Part shown: one piece after another, positions 54,201-62,772 of the stretch
Numbering within the stretch: position 1 is the stretch's first letter
How the letters are laid out: every line of letters starts with the position of its first letter
Assembly (NCBI GenBank): GCA_044225825.1
Contig: JBGAIB010000002.1
Coordinates: forward strand, 310,001-374,000
Length of the DNA: 64,000 nucleotides
Direction: 5' to 3'
Origin: Bog-950 sp044225825
Lineage (GTDB): Bacteria > Bacteroidota > Bacteroidia > Chitinophagales > LD1
Notes under the pieces: model-generated
The model's input: the letters and a program-made list of their open reading frames with translations, nothing else
What the model was told of the DNA's origin: nothing
Databases searched by the model: none
Made by a program: the position numbers and the translations under genes

Positions 54201-55121
54201 ATGGGCAACAGCGATATACAGGTGCATTTTAGTCCGCAGGGTTTAATGGTGCTGAACGCCATTTTAGGCCTGGTGATGTTTGGTATTGCGCTGGAGCTGC
54301 GGAAGGAAGACTTTACGGCCCTTATTAAGAACGCTAAAAGTTCAGTGGCGGGTTTAACGGCGCATTTTATACTGTTACCTCTTTTAACCTTTGCCCTTGT
54401 AAAGCTATTGCAACCTCCGCCTGCAGTCGGTTTGGGTATGATACTGGTAGGTGCCTGCCCCGGTGGTAACATGAGCAATATGTTTACGCATATGGCTAAA
54501 GGCAATACTGCTTTGGCAGTTGGCTTAACCAGTGTATCGCATGTGCTGGCGGTTTTTCTTACGCCCTTCAACTTTTCGTTGTATGGCAGTTTAGATGCAG
54601 GTACGGCTTCCTTATTAAAAGAAATACATCTCTCTTTTTTTGAGGTTGGTCAAACCATTGTGATAGTGGTATTAATACCCCTGGCTATTGGTATGTGGTT
54701 GGCTTATGCTAAACCTGCTTTTAGTGCAAAGCTCAGTGTTTGGATGAAGCGTTTTTCGTTACTGGCTTTTGGTTTCTTTTTAATTGCTGCCTTTGCCAGT
54801 AATGTCCCGGCTTTTACTCACAGCCTGCATACTATCTTTCCGTTAGTAGTAGTGCATAATGCACTGGCATTAACGACAGGTTATGGTTTTGCGTATTTGC
54901 TTGGCTTACCAAAGAACGATAGAAAAACCATTGCTTTTGAAACCGGCGTGCAGAACAGCGGTCTAGGTCTGATACTGATCTTTAACTTCTTTAATGGTAT
55001 GAGCGGTATGGCTATAGTAGCGGCCTGTTGGGGCGTATGGCATTTGGTTACCGGTGGAACCTTAGCCTGGTTATGGGGAAGATCATCTGTACATGCTCTT
55101 ACCACTAACGATAACCGTTAA
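54201..55121 (+). CDS. BASS-family (bile acid:sodium symporter-like) transporter
   Basis: The protein has about nine or ten membrane helices and BASS family marks: LNAILGLVMFGIALELRKEDF at the N-terminus, LVGACPGGNMSNMFTHMAKGNTALAVGLTS (the first crossover), and ETGVQNSGLGLIL (the second). Substrates in bacteria include pantoate and organic acids. The ATG at 54201, preceded by AAAAAGG, is preferred over an in-frame TTG at 54177. Its 3' end overlaps the convergent DUF695 gene by 39 nt. Confidence 0.9.
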   Translation: MGNSDIQVHFSPQGLMVLNAILGLVMFGIALELRKEDFTALIKNAKSSVAGLTAHFILLPLLTFALVKLLQPPPAVGLGMILVGACPGGNMSNMFTHMAKGNTALAVGLTSVSHVLAVFLTPFNFSLYGSLDAGTASLLKEIHLSFFEVGQTIVIVVLIPLAIGMWLAYAKPAFSAKLSVWMKRFSLLAFGFFLIAAFASNVPAFTHSLHTIFPLVVVHNALALTTGYGFAYLLGLPKNDRKTIAFETGVQNSGLGLILIFNFFNGMSGMAIVAACWGVWHLVTGGTLAWLWGRSSVHALTTNDNR

Positions 55122-55913
55122 CCAGCCATCGTAATTGCCTTTCAACTTACGGGCCATTTCGCGAAGTGGCTTAGTGGCTTTGCTTATAGACTCAATATCT
55201 ACCGGCTGCACTTTGGCAATGCGGAGCTCATAGGGAAAGTTCCACTTCTTGTTGTAATCGGTACTTACAATTTTATAGTCTTCGCTCCTGGCGTAGTTGC
55301 TGAATTTCTCGCGGTCCTCTTTGGTTAAAAAGTATATCAAATGATCTACTTGTCGTGGGGTGGTTAAACTATCACCGTTAAGTTGTAGTTGCTGTACTAC
55401 TTTCTGATCTTCTATATAATCCTGCATATCCTGATCGGGATATAAAAAGTGCAGATAGGTTTTAGATGTGCTGTCGATGCGTGTGTCAACAATAGGATGT
55501 AAGAGGGCAAATTGTTTATTCAACAATTGCTCTACACCGCTTTGTGCTTTGGCCGAATCAGTTACATAAAAGTATTGGTGCCGGTAGCAATGTGCCGTAT
55601 ACGTACCGGCGATGAAACCTAATTTAGTAGTGGTGATAAACGATTCGGTGCTATCGTTTAGGGCTTGAAACTTTAAAAGTTCATCTGCACTGGGGAAACC
55701 CCGTTTATCGCAATCTTTACTCTTAACTACTACTTCTAGTACGTAAGGGTGATCCTTAAATGGTGCTTTTGGCTGCAGGTCCATATCTACGGTAACCGCG
55801 CCTAAACCACTTTGAAACCGGGCGATATACACTTCCCACCGGTCGGCAGGCGATTGTGCTTTAAGCAGTGAACTGCAAAACAAAAGGGTTAGTACCGTAT
55901 TAAAGCGAAACAT
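55083..55913 (-). CDS. Secreted protein with DUF695-like and RraB-like domains
   Basis: The 276-residue protein has a signal peptide (MFRFNTVLTLLFCSSLLKAQ). A DUF695-like region (about 25-130, DRWEVYIARFQSG...) is followed by an RraB-like region (about 180-276) with HLIYFLTKEDREKFSNYA and the characteristic NYDGWLTVIV near the end. RraB in E. coli inhibits RNase E in the cytosol; here the signal peptide puts it outside, so only the fold may be shared. The two domains are found joined in other bacteria. Function is unknown. Confidence 0.75.
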   Translation of the reverse strand: MFRFNTVLTLLFCSSLLKAQSPADRWEVYIARFQSGLGAVTVDMDLQPKAPFKDHPYVLEVVVKSKDCDKRGFPSADELLKFQALNDSTESFITTTKLGFIAGTYTAHCYRHQYFYVTDSAKAQSGVEQLLNKQFALLHPIVDTRIDSTSKTYLHFLYPDQDMQDYIEDQKVVQQLQLNGDSLTTPRQVDHLIYFLTKEDREKFSNYARSEDYKIVSTDYNKKWNFPYELRIAKVQPVDIESISKATKPLREMARKLKGNYDGWLTVIVSGKSMYR

Positions 55914-55983
55914 AGCGGCGAATAAACGGAGATTGGATGGGATTGTTTTAACAAGGCTTGGTAAAAGAGGTTAACGGGGTAGC

Positions 55984-56067
55984 GGGGTTACACTTTTTTT
56001 GGGTACCCGTATAAGTTATTGAATGTCAATGCTAATTTTTGGTACGGGGTTACAAAGTGGGGTTACA
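55984..56067. repeat. Three copies of GGGGTTACA
   Basis: GGGGTTACA occurs at 55984, 56046 and 56059 in the gap between the DUF695 gene and the next minus-strand gene. The last two are 13 nt apart. This could be an operator or a phage-derived site; nothing else is seen here. Confidence 0.4.
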
Positions 56068-56127
56068 AATGTGGAAATTAACAATGGGAGAAATTAGAAA
56101 ACAGAGAGCGGAAATCAGACCTTAAGC

Positions 56128-56442
56128 CTATTCCCATCTGGCTGGCGGCAGGTTGTTTAGAAACTCTTGCAAGGTTCTGGTATCTGTTGGCGGTTCTTGG
56201 GTTTCTTCTAATTCATGGATTTCGTGCAGATCATGATCTAATTCTCTATCCCAACGGGGGAAGTGCAAGTCTTCCAGTTTCCACCTATCAGCGTAAAACC
56301 ATTCACCTTCCAGCATATGTTGTTTAAGTACGGCTTGGACTAAGGGAATGGTTAAGTTTTCAGGATTGCTAAACACAACTGCGTTATAGCGTTTGTTATT
56401 ACCACCATCGCGGTAGAGATAATGTAATTTGATATTTGCCAT
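56128..56442 (-). CDS. Hypothetical protein of the accessory patch
   Basis: The 104-residue protein begins MANIKLHYLYRDGGNNKRYNAVVFSNP, has an aromatic, Trp-rich middle (EGEWFYADRWKLEDLHFPRWDRELDHD) and an acidic C-terminus. I recall similar short proteins in Bacteroidota without a function. No membrane segment or signal is visible. It is transcribed with the HNH gene to its right (53-nt gap), so they may form a unit. Confidence 0.65.
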   Translation of the reverse strand: MANIKLHYLYRDGGNNKRYNAVVFSNPENLTIPLVQAVLKQHMLEGEWFYADRWKLEDLHFPRWDRELDHDLHEIHELEETQEPPTDTRTLQEFLNNLPPARWE

Positions 56443-56495
56443 TCAGCAAAGGTGCTGAGCAGTATATTAAGGTAATTCGTATTTAAGGGACGTTG

Positions 56496-57275
56496 CTAAT
56501 TACGTTCGTTAAATTTTTTGTTGTGTTCTAGCAGGAATTCTTGATTAGGTAAAAATTTATTGGGTAATGTAATTTCTTTGCCTTCATACTGTAAGAATGA
56601 TTGTATTATGCTTTCTGATCTACTTTGCTTCTTTAATTTAGAGGAGATCTTTATTTTATAATCTGGGGTAACGGTTATTAGAAAGTTGTCAAAGGCTTTG
56701 TCATGAAGGGAGTTTAAACAAAGACCATTTTGAGGATTTAATCTATTGGTTTTATCACTTGACCAAGGAGAAATATGACTTGCAACTAATAGTGGACGTT
56801 GATTCAACCCTGTGATACAACAAGTTTCATTATAAGATGCTAAAATCATATCGCGAAAGAAGCTTTGATTAACTCGCACTTTTATTAGTTGTTCTTTTTC
56901 CTTGCCTTCTTTTAGAATTAGCAAGTCCTCGCCAACAGGAATTTTAGATTCGAGGGGTTTATGCTCAAATTTTGCAAGTAGTTTTTCACTCTCAAAAACG
57001 CAAGCATCCATGTTATTATAGAATTCATTCCAGATCTGTTTATCAAGTTTGCTAGCATTGCTTGCACCTTTTATGCCGCGTGCTTTTAAGGTAGGATCAA
57101 GGCTGGCTAGGTTTACTAGCTTATAAGAAACTGAATTAGTTGTACGACCAATAAGTTTGGCTAAGTGTTTAACTTCTGCTGTGTTTCGGTGCAGCTTGCC
57201 GAAGGGAAGTTTAAAGTAAATGTTAATGGCAAGAATTAGTTCATCTCTTGACCAAAGTGTTTGGCCCTCTTTCAT
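56496..57275 (-). CDS. HNH endonuclease-domain protein
   Basis: The 259-residue protein has an N-terminal helical part (about 1-90) and a C-terminal HNH nuclease domain of the restriction type: ETCCITGLNQRPLLVASHISPW, then NPQNGLCLNSLHDKAFDNF. These contain the His of the beta-turn, the Asn and the metal His. The middle holds YNNMDACVFESEKLLAKF. Such proteins occur among modification-dependent or defence-linked nucleases; no methyltransferase or sensor gene is adjacent. The gene is visibly AT-richer than its neighbours, suggesting transfer. It overlaps the zinc-ribbon gene by 4 nt. Confidence 0.86.
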   Translation of the reverse strand: MKEGQTLWSRDELILAINIYFKLPFGKLHRNTAEVKHLAKLIGRTTNSVSYKLVNLASLDPTLKARGIKGASNASKLDKQIWNEFYNNMDACVFESEKLLAKFEHKPLESKIPVGEDLLILKEGKEKEQLIKVRVNQSFFRDMILASYNETCCITGLNQRPLLVASHISPWSSDKTNRLNPQNGLCLNSLHDKAFDNFLITVTPDYKIKISSKLKKQSRSESIIQSFLQYEGKEITLPNKFLPNQEFLLEHNKKFNERN

Positions 57276-57463
57276 AGGTCTGAGTCTTCACTTTCTATGA
57301 ATAAATATTGACAAAGCTTGTCATTGCATTGGTGTAATTGAATTTTATTGAGTGTATGGCTTAAATCCAATAGTAATTGTGGCCGACTACCACACAAGGG
57401 ACATGTGGTTGGTTGATTACCCCTTAGATATTGATTACTATAAGGTGTGGTGGACGTGTGCAC
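57272..57463 (-). CDS. Small zinc-ribbon protein coupled to the HNH gene
   Basis: The 63-residue product starts at a GTG (57463) and has a zinc ribbon: CPLCG, then about 24 residues later CNDKLC. No other domain is present. The 4-nt overlap with the HNH nuclease gene indicates co-translation, so it may act as a DNA- or RNA-binding partner or inhibitor of the nuclease. I do not recognise it. The exact start is uncertain because no ATG is available. Confidence 0.6.
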   Translation of the reverse strand: MHTSTTPYSNQYLRGNQPTTCPLCGSRPQLLLDLSHTLNKIQLHQCNDKLCQYLFIESEDSDL

Positions 57464-57603
57464 AGGTTTATTTTAATTGCAATATAGTATGGATATTTTG
57501 CTTATGGCCCCCACAAAACTACACACCCTCATTATCCACGTGTAAAACGGGGTGGTTTACCCCTATTTTATGCTGTAATATTCGGGTTTAATAGGAGAAG
57601 ACT

Positions 57604-60042
57604 ATGCAGGTATTAAAGTTTGGCGGCACCTCGGTGGGTTCGGCAGCCAATATTGAGAAGGTGGTAAGTATTACCCGAACTGCTTTGCAGAAGGGGAAAG
57701 TAATGGTAGTGGTAAGCGCCCTGGGCGGTACTACCGATAAATTGATTGAGGCCGGCCGGTTGGCCGCTGCCGGTAACGAAACGTACAAACAGGTGTTAGC
57801 GGCTGTTGAGGCGCGGCACCTGACTTGTGTAAAGGAGTTGATACCAGTGGCGCAGCAAAGTGCCGTATTGAGTGAGGTGAAGACCTTGTGCAATGAACTG
57901 GAAGCCATTTGCGATGGCGTGTTTATGTTGGGTGAGCTCAGCAACCGTACGCTGGATAAGGTGGTGAGCTATGGCGAGCTTATGAGCAGCCGTATTGTTT
58001 CGCACAAATTTAAGCAGAGTGGTTTAGCCCATACCTGGGGCGATTGCCGTAAGCTAATACGCACCGATAGTAATTACACCTATGCAGCCGTAAACTTTGA
58101 AGATACCAATCAGTTTATCGGTGCATTTGTGCAGGATAGTGGCGGGGAATTATTTCTGTTCCCCGGCTTTATAGGTAGCGATGATGCCGGTGTTACAACT
58201 ACGCTTGGTCGTGGGGGCAGCGATTACACGGCGGCCATTTTGGCTGCAGCAGTTAATGCCGGTGCGCTGGAAATATGGACTGACGTAAGCGGTATGATGA
58301 CCGCTGATCCACGCCTGGTGCCCAATGCCCGGGTAGTGCCGCATATCAGTTATCAGGAGGCAATGGAGCTTTCGCACTTTGGTGCCAAGGTTATTTATCC
58401 GCCCACTATACAACCGGTAATGAGCAAGGGTATTCCGCTTTGGATTAAAAACACCTTTGCTCCGGAGGATGAGGGCACGCTGGTGGAAAGCAGGGTAGAA
58501 GGACAAAAGGAAATTGTTACGGGCCTTAGCAGCATGGGTAAAATGGCGTTGCTGTTGTTGGAAGGTCCGGGTATGGTAGGTATACCGGGTTTCAGCAAGC
58601 GTTTATTTGATGCGCTGAGCCGGGAGAAAATTAATGTGGTGCTGATTACCCAGAGTTCTTCGGAGCACAGTATTTGTGTTTCGGTAGATGAGCCGAATGC
58701 GCAGCGGGCCAAGGCTGCGGTGGATAGTGAATTCAGTTATGAGATCAATTTGGGCAAACTGAATCCGCTGAGCGTTGAAGATGGCCTGGCCATTGTAGCG
58801 CTGGTGGGGGATAGTATGAAAAACCACCCCGGTATAAGCGGACGCATGTTCTGGGCGCTGGGCCGTAATGGAGTTAACATTAGGGCGATTGCACAGGGCA
58901 GCAGCGAGAAAAATATTTCGGCGGTTATCCGCAGCAGCGATGTGAAGAAGGCCATCAACGTATTGCACGAGGAGTTCTTTGAAACAGTGTATAAGCAGAT
59001 CAACCTGTTTATTGCCGGTGCGGGCAATGTGGGTAGCCGTTTGTTTGAGCAGTTAAAGCAGCAGCAGCAATACCTGGCCGAACATCTGCGTTTGCAGTTG
59101 CGCGTGGTGGCCATTGCCAATAGCAAACAGGTGTGTATCGAGGAGGAAGGAATAGACCTGAATACCTGGAAAGATAGACTGAAGCAATCGGCGGAATTAA
59201 GCATTGAGGAACTGGCCAACTACATTGTAGATAAGAACCTGCGCAACAGCGTGTTTGTAGATATTACCGGTAGTGCCCGGGTGGCGGAGGTGTATGAGCA
59301 ATTGCTGCTGCGCAGTGTATCGGTGGTGGCTTGTAATAAAATAGCCGCTTCATCACATTACGAAAAATACGCACGCTTAAAACAATTAGCAAAAGAATAT
59401 AATACGAAATTTTTGTTCGAAACCAATGTGGGCGCGGGTTTGCCGGTTATCGGTACGCTGAATGACCTGATGCGCAGTGGTGATGAAGTACAGCGGATAG
59501 AGGCCGTGTTGAGTGGCACATTGAATTTTGTGTTTAATAATTATGATGGTAGCCGTCCCTTTGCCGATGTGGTGCAACAGGCACAGGATGAGGGATATAC
59601 AGAACCTGATCCACGTTTGGACCTGGGTGGTACCGATGTGATGCGTAAGATTTTGATTCTGGCCCGCGAGGCCGGTTATAAGCTGGAGATGGAAGAAGTA
59701 GGCAATCGAGTATTTCTGCCGGAAAGCTGCATGCAGGGATCGGTGGCGGATTTCTATCAGCAGCTATTGTTACACGAGGAACATTTTAAAAAGTTGTATA
59801 ACGAAGCATTTGCAAATGGTTGTAAGCTAAAGTTTGTGGCACGTTTGGAAAATGGCAAAGCCGGCGTGGGACTGGAGCATATAAACCCGGATCACGACTT
59901 TTACCATTTGTATGGAAAAGATAATGTGGTGTTGTTTAGCACCAGGCGATATGCGCAGCAACCGCTGGTGATTAAAGGAGCAGGCGCAGGAGCGGAGGTG
60001 ACGGCCAGTGGTGTGTTTGCGGATGTGTTGAGGGCAGTTTAG
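57604..60042 (+). CDS. thrA: Bifunctional aspartate kinase/homoserine dehydrogenase
   Basis: The 812-residue protein has the aspartokinase domain (MQVLKFGGTSVGSAANIEKV, about 1-290), paired ACT regulatory domains (about 310-460), and homoserine dehydrogenase (about 465-812). The latter has the NAD motif LFIAGAGNVGSRLFEQL, and SGTLNFVFNN and EGYTEPDPRLDLGGTDV mark the substrate site. It carries out the first and third steps from aspartate to threonine and is normally feedback-inhibited by threonine. It is followed by thrB after 184 nt. The ATG is preceded by AGGAGA 6 nt upstream, a rare clear Shine-Dalgarno here. Confidence 0.97.
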   Translation: MQVLKFGGTSVGSAANIEKVVSITRTALQKGKVMVVVSALGGTTDKLIEAGRLAAAGNETYKQVLAAVEARHLTCVKELIPVAQQSAVLSEVKTLCNELEAICDGVFMLGELSNRTLDKVVSYGELMSSRIVSHKFKQSGLAHTWGDCRKLIRTDSNYTYAAVNFEDTNQFIGAFVQDSGGELFLFPGFIGSDDAGVTTTLGRGGSDYTAAILAAAVNAGALEIWTDVSGMMTADPRLVPNARVVPHISYQEAMELSHFGAKVIYPPTIQPVMSKGIPLWIKNTFAPEDEGTLVESRVEGQKEIVTGLSSMGKMALLLLEGPGMVGIPGFSKRLFDALSREKINVVLITQSSSEHSICVSVDEPNAQRAKAAVDSEFSYEINLGKLNPLSVEDGLAIVALVGDSMKNHPGISGRMFWALGRNGVNIRAIAQGSSEKNISAVIRSSDVKKAINVLHEEFFETVYKQINLFIAGAGNVGSRLFEQLKQQQQYLAEHLRLQLRVVAIANSKQVCIEEEGIDLNTWKDRLKQSAELSIEELANYIVDKNLRNSVFVDITGSARVAEVYEQLLLRSVSVVACNKIAASSHYEKYARLKQLAKEYNTKFLFETNVGAGLPVIGTLNDLMRSGDEVQRIEAVLSGTLNFVFNNYDGSRPFADVVQQAQDEGYTEPDPRLDLGGTDVMRKILILAREAGYKLEMEEVGNRVFLPESCMQGSVADFYQQLLLHEEHFKKLYNEAFANGCKLKFVARLENGKAGVGLEHINPDHDFYHLYGKDNVVLFSTRRYAQQPLVIKGAGAGAEVTASGVFADVLRAV

Positions 60043-60050
60043 AGTTTGCT

Positions 60051-60197
60051 GCGCAACCCACCGGCTCCCTGAAGGGAGGGGTCTATGCAATGGCCGCGCA
60101 ACCCATCGGCTCCCTTTCCGAAGTATCGGAAGGGAGGGGTCTATGCAATGGCCGCGCAACCCACCGGCTCCCTGAAGGGAGGGGTCGATGCAATGGC
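60051..60197. repeat. Three tandem palindromic repeats between thrA and thrB
   Basis: The unit GCGCAACCCACCGGCTCCCT continues with GAAGGGAGGGGTCTATG and CAATGGCC. It occurs at 60051-60095, 60096-60153 and 60154-60197. Each has a CTCCCT/AGGGAG hairpin. The middle unit has 13 extra bases that lengthen its stem (CTCCC...TTCCGA/TCGGAA...GGGAG). Confidence 0.8.
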
Positions 60198-60226
60198 TTG
60201 AATAAAATATTGGGAGAAGATAATTT

Positions 60227-61144
60227 ATGAAAGAGGTTACGGTTTATGCACCGGCGACGGTTGCCAATATTGTTTGCGGGTTCGATGTGCTGGGTATGGC
60301 GCTGGAGCAGCCGGCGGATAAACTGGTAATGCGTCGTATACCGGAAGCTGAAGTGCGCATTGTAAACCGCGACGATTTTAATTTGCCCACCGAGCCCGGT
60401 AAAAATGTTTTTGGTGGTGCACTATTAGCCATGATGCGCGAAGCAGGTATCGAAGGTGGTTTTGAAATTGAAAGCACCAAGCATATAAAACCCGGCAGTG
60501 GTATTGGCAGCAGTGCCGCCAGCGCAGCGGGTGCCGTGGTTGGTGCCAATGCATTACTTGATAATTTGTTCCACAACGAACAATTGGTGCACTTTGCTAC
60601 CTATGGCGAGGAAGTGGCTAGTGGTGCGCGGCATGCCGATAATATTGCTCCGTGTATTTACGGAGGGGTTACCTTAATCCGTAGTAGCGCGCCTTTGGAT
60701 ATTGTTGCGTTACAATCGCCGCCTTTGTATGTTACGGTGATACATCCGCAGATAGAAGTAAAGACCAGCGATGCTCGTCAGATTTTGAAGAAGCAGATTT
60801 TATTGAAGGATGCAATTGTGCAGTGGGGTAATGTGGCGGGTTTGGTGGCAGGCTTTATGAAAGGTGATTACGAATTGATCAGCCGCTCGCTGCAGGATGT
60901 ATTGATTGAACCGGTGCGCAGTATGCTGATACCCGGTTTTGCGGAGATGAAGAAAGCGTGCCTGGATGCAGGTGCATTGGGTGGTGGTATATCGGGTTCG
61001 GGACCCAGTGTGTTTATGTTTAGTAGGGATGAAACCACGGCCCGCCACGTGGAACAAGCAATGCAATTTGTTTATGAAAAAATTGGGGTAGAATATTTTG
61101 TGTATGTAACGAAGGTGAGTGAACAGGGTGCCTGGGTAGCGTAA
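60227..61144 (+). CDS. thrB: Homoserine kinase
   Basis: The 305-residue GHMP kinase has VTVYAPATVANIVCGFDVLGMALE at the N-terminus, the ATP-binding motif KPGSGIGSSAASAAGAVVGAN and the late GGGISGSGPSVFMF. It phosphorylates homoserine, the fourth step to threonine. Gene order thrA-thrB-thrC supports the assignment, although a small GIY-YIG gene is inserted before thrC. Confidence 0.97.
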   Translation: MKEVTVYAPATVANIVCGFDVLGMALEQPADKLVMRRIPEAEVRIVNRDDFNLPTEPGKNVFGGALLAMMREAGIEGGFEIESTKHIKPGSGIGSSAASAAGAVVGANALLDNLFHNEQLVHFATYGEEVASGARHADNIAPCIYGGVTLIRSSAPLDIVALQSPPLYVTVIHPQIEVKTSDARQILKKQILLKDAIVQWGNVAGLVAGFMKGDYELISRSLQDVLIEPVRSMLIPGFAEMKKACLDAGALGGGISGSGPSVFMFSRDETTARHVEQAMQFVYEKIGVEYFVYVTKVSEQGAWVA

Positions 61145-61168
61145 GCATCGGGTGCACGGAGCGGTTGG

Positions 61169-61438
61169 ATGATTATGTATTTGTATATACTGCGTTGTGT
61201 GGATGGTTCGCATTATGTAGAGCGAACGGAAAGTTTGGAAAGAATGTTGCTTGCGCATAACAGCGGCAGGGTGGAAGCTACGCGGAGCTTGTTGCCGGTG
61301 GAGTTGAAATACTGGGAGCGCTGTCGCAACGGGGATATAGCCGACAATAGGTTACAGACGATTAAGGGGATGAGCAGGCTCGCACGCGAAGAGATGATTG
61401 ATGAGTTTTGGAGCGGGCCACGCAGTGTATCGGAATAG
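61169..61438 (+). CDS. Degenerate GIY-YIG domain protein (active-site residues lost)
   Basis: The 89-residue product aligns over its full length with small GIY-YIG proteins: MYLYILRCVDGSHYV, LLAHNSGR, LLPVELKYWE and IKGMSR. The YIG glycine is Glu (YVE), the catalytic Arg four before His is Met (ERMLLAHN), and the metal-binding Glu is Leu (NRLQTIK). It is therefore probably inactive as a nuclease, yet the frame is open from start to stop. It lies 24 nt after thrB and 32 nt before thrC, inside the threonine operon. It may be a pseudo-enzyme or a decaying copy. Confidence 0.75.
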   Translation: MIMYLYILRCVDGSHYVERTESLERMLLAHNSGRVEATRSLLPVELKYWERCRNGDIADNRLQTIKGMSRLAREEMIDEFWSGPRSVSE

Positions 61439-61470
61439 GAGAGCATTGGATGAATTAAAAATTGAAGAGC

Positions 61471-62763
61471 ATGTTATTTTATAGCACAAGCAGGCGATCG
61501 CCGCTGGTGGATTTTAGGGAAGCAACGGTGCGTGGTCAGGCGCCGGATGGAGGATTGTATTTTCCGGAACGCATTCCGCAGATCGATACAGTTACCTTGA
61601 AGCGCCTGAAGAAATTGAGGGCTGCCGAGTTGGGTGTGGAAGTGTTGAAGCCGTATATAGGCGATACCATGAGTGAAGAAGCGCTCTATGAGATTTGTGC
61701 GCACACGCTGAATTTTCCTATTCCGTTGCTGGAGGTGAATGAACGCATTTCGGTACTGGAGTTGTTCCACGGGGCAACACTGGCGTTTAAGGATGTGGGT
61801 GCAAGGTTTATGAGTCGCTGTCTTGGAGAATTTGCCAGGGGCAGCGATAAAAAAATTACGGTGCTGGTGGCTACCAGTGGTGATACAGGCAGCGCAGTGG
61901 CCAACGGATTTTTAGGTGTGGAAGGTGTGGAGGTAATTATACTTTACCCAAGTGGCAAAGTGAGTGCCGTGCAGGAGTTGCAGCTTACCACCAACGGACA
62001 AAACATTCGGGCGCTGGAAGTGAAGGGTACCTTTGATGATTGTCAGCGTTTGGTGAAGCAGGCATTCAGTGATGAGCAGGTGCGCAGCGAATTGTTTTTG
62101 ACCTCTGCTAATTCTATCAATGTGGCGCGCTGGCTACCGCAACAGGTGTATTACTTTATGGCCTGGCAACAGTGGGATGAAAGTGAGCCGCCAGTGATTA
62201 GTGTGCCTTCGGGTAACTTCGGAAATATTGCCGCCGGGTTGCTGGCTATGAAATCGGGTTTACCGGTAAAGCATTTTGTAGCTGCTTGTAACAGCAACGA
62301 TGTGTTTACCCGGTATCTGCAAACCGGGGAGTTTAAGGAGCAGCAGGCCAAACCTACTATTTCGAATGCCATGGATGTTGGCCTCCCAAGTAACCTGGTG
62401 CGCATTCAGGAAATGTTTGGTGGAGAGTTGGAGGACATACAACAGGCGGTAAGCAGCTATTCGCTTTCGGATGCCGAAACCATGGAACTGATGAAGCGGG
62501 TATACGAGCAGGATGGATACATGCTGGACCCGCATGGTGCGGTTGGTTATGGTGGGCTGGAAAGATACCTGCAGGAAAAAGGGGGGAAGGGATTGTTTCT
62601 GGAAACAGCCCACCCGGTTAAGTTTAACGGGGTAGTAAAACAGGCAACCGGTGTTGAACCGGAGTTGCCGGCAGACATGCAGGCCCTGTTACAGCGTACC
62701 AAACAAAGTGTGCTGATGGAACCGGATTATGAAACCTTTAAAGCTTACCTGAAAAAAGGGTAG
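61471..62763 (+). CDS. thrC: Threonine synthase
   Basis: ATG at 61471 gives MLFYSTSRRSPLVDFREATVRGQAPDGGLYFPE, the usual N-terminus of the ThrC group with an N-terminal helical domain. The PLP-lysine is in ATLAFKDVGARF, and VATSGDTGSAVANGF is the phosphate-binding loop. The enzyme converts O-phosphohomoserine to threonine. About 430 residues is normal. An upstream in-frame TTG at 61462 adds three residues and is less likely. Confidence 0.97.
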   Translation: MLFYSTSRRSPLVDFREATVRGQAPDGGLYFPERIPQIDTVTLKRLKKLRAAELGVEVLKPYIGDTMSEEALYEICAHTLNFPIPLLEVNERISVLELFHGATLAFKDVGARFMSRCLGEFARGSDKKITVLVATSGDTGSAVANGFLGVEGVEVIILYPSGKVSAVQELQLTTNGQNIRALEVKGTFDDCQRLVKQAFSDEQVRSELFLTSANSINVARWLPQQVYYFMAWQQWDESEPPVISVPSGNFGNIAAGLLAMKSGLPVKHFVAACNSNDVFTRYLQTGEFKEQQAKPTISNAMDVGLPSNLVRIQEMFGGELEDIQQAVSSYSLSDAETMELMKRVYEQDGYMLDPHGAVGYGGLERYLQEKGGKGLFLETAHPVKFNGVVKQATGVEPELPADMQALLQRTKQSVLMEPDYETFKAYLKKG

Positions 62764-62772
62764 TACTAACGC

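Noticed and set aside
61462..61470. TTG-started extension of thrC
   Set aside because: The ATG at 61471 gives the usual ThrC N-terminus and the extension adds only three residues.
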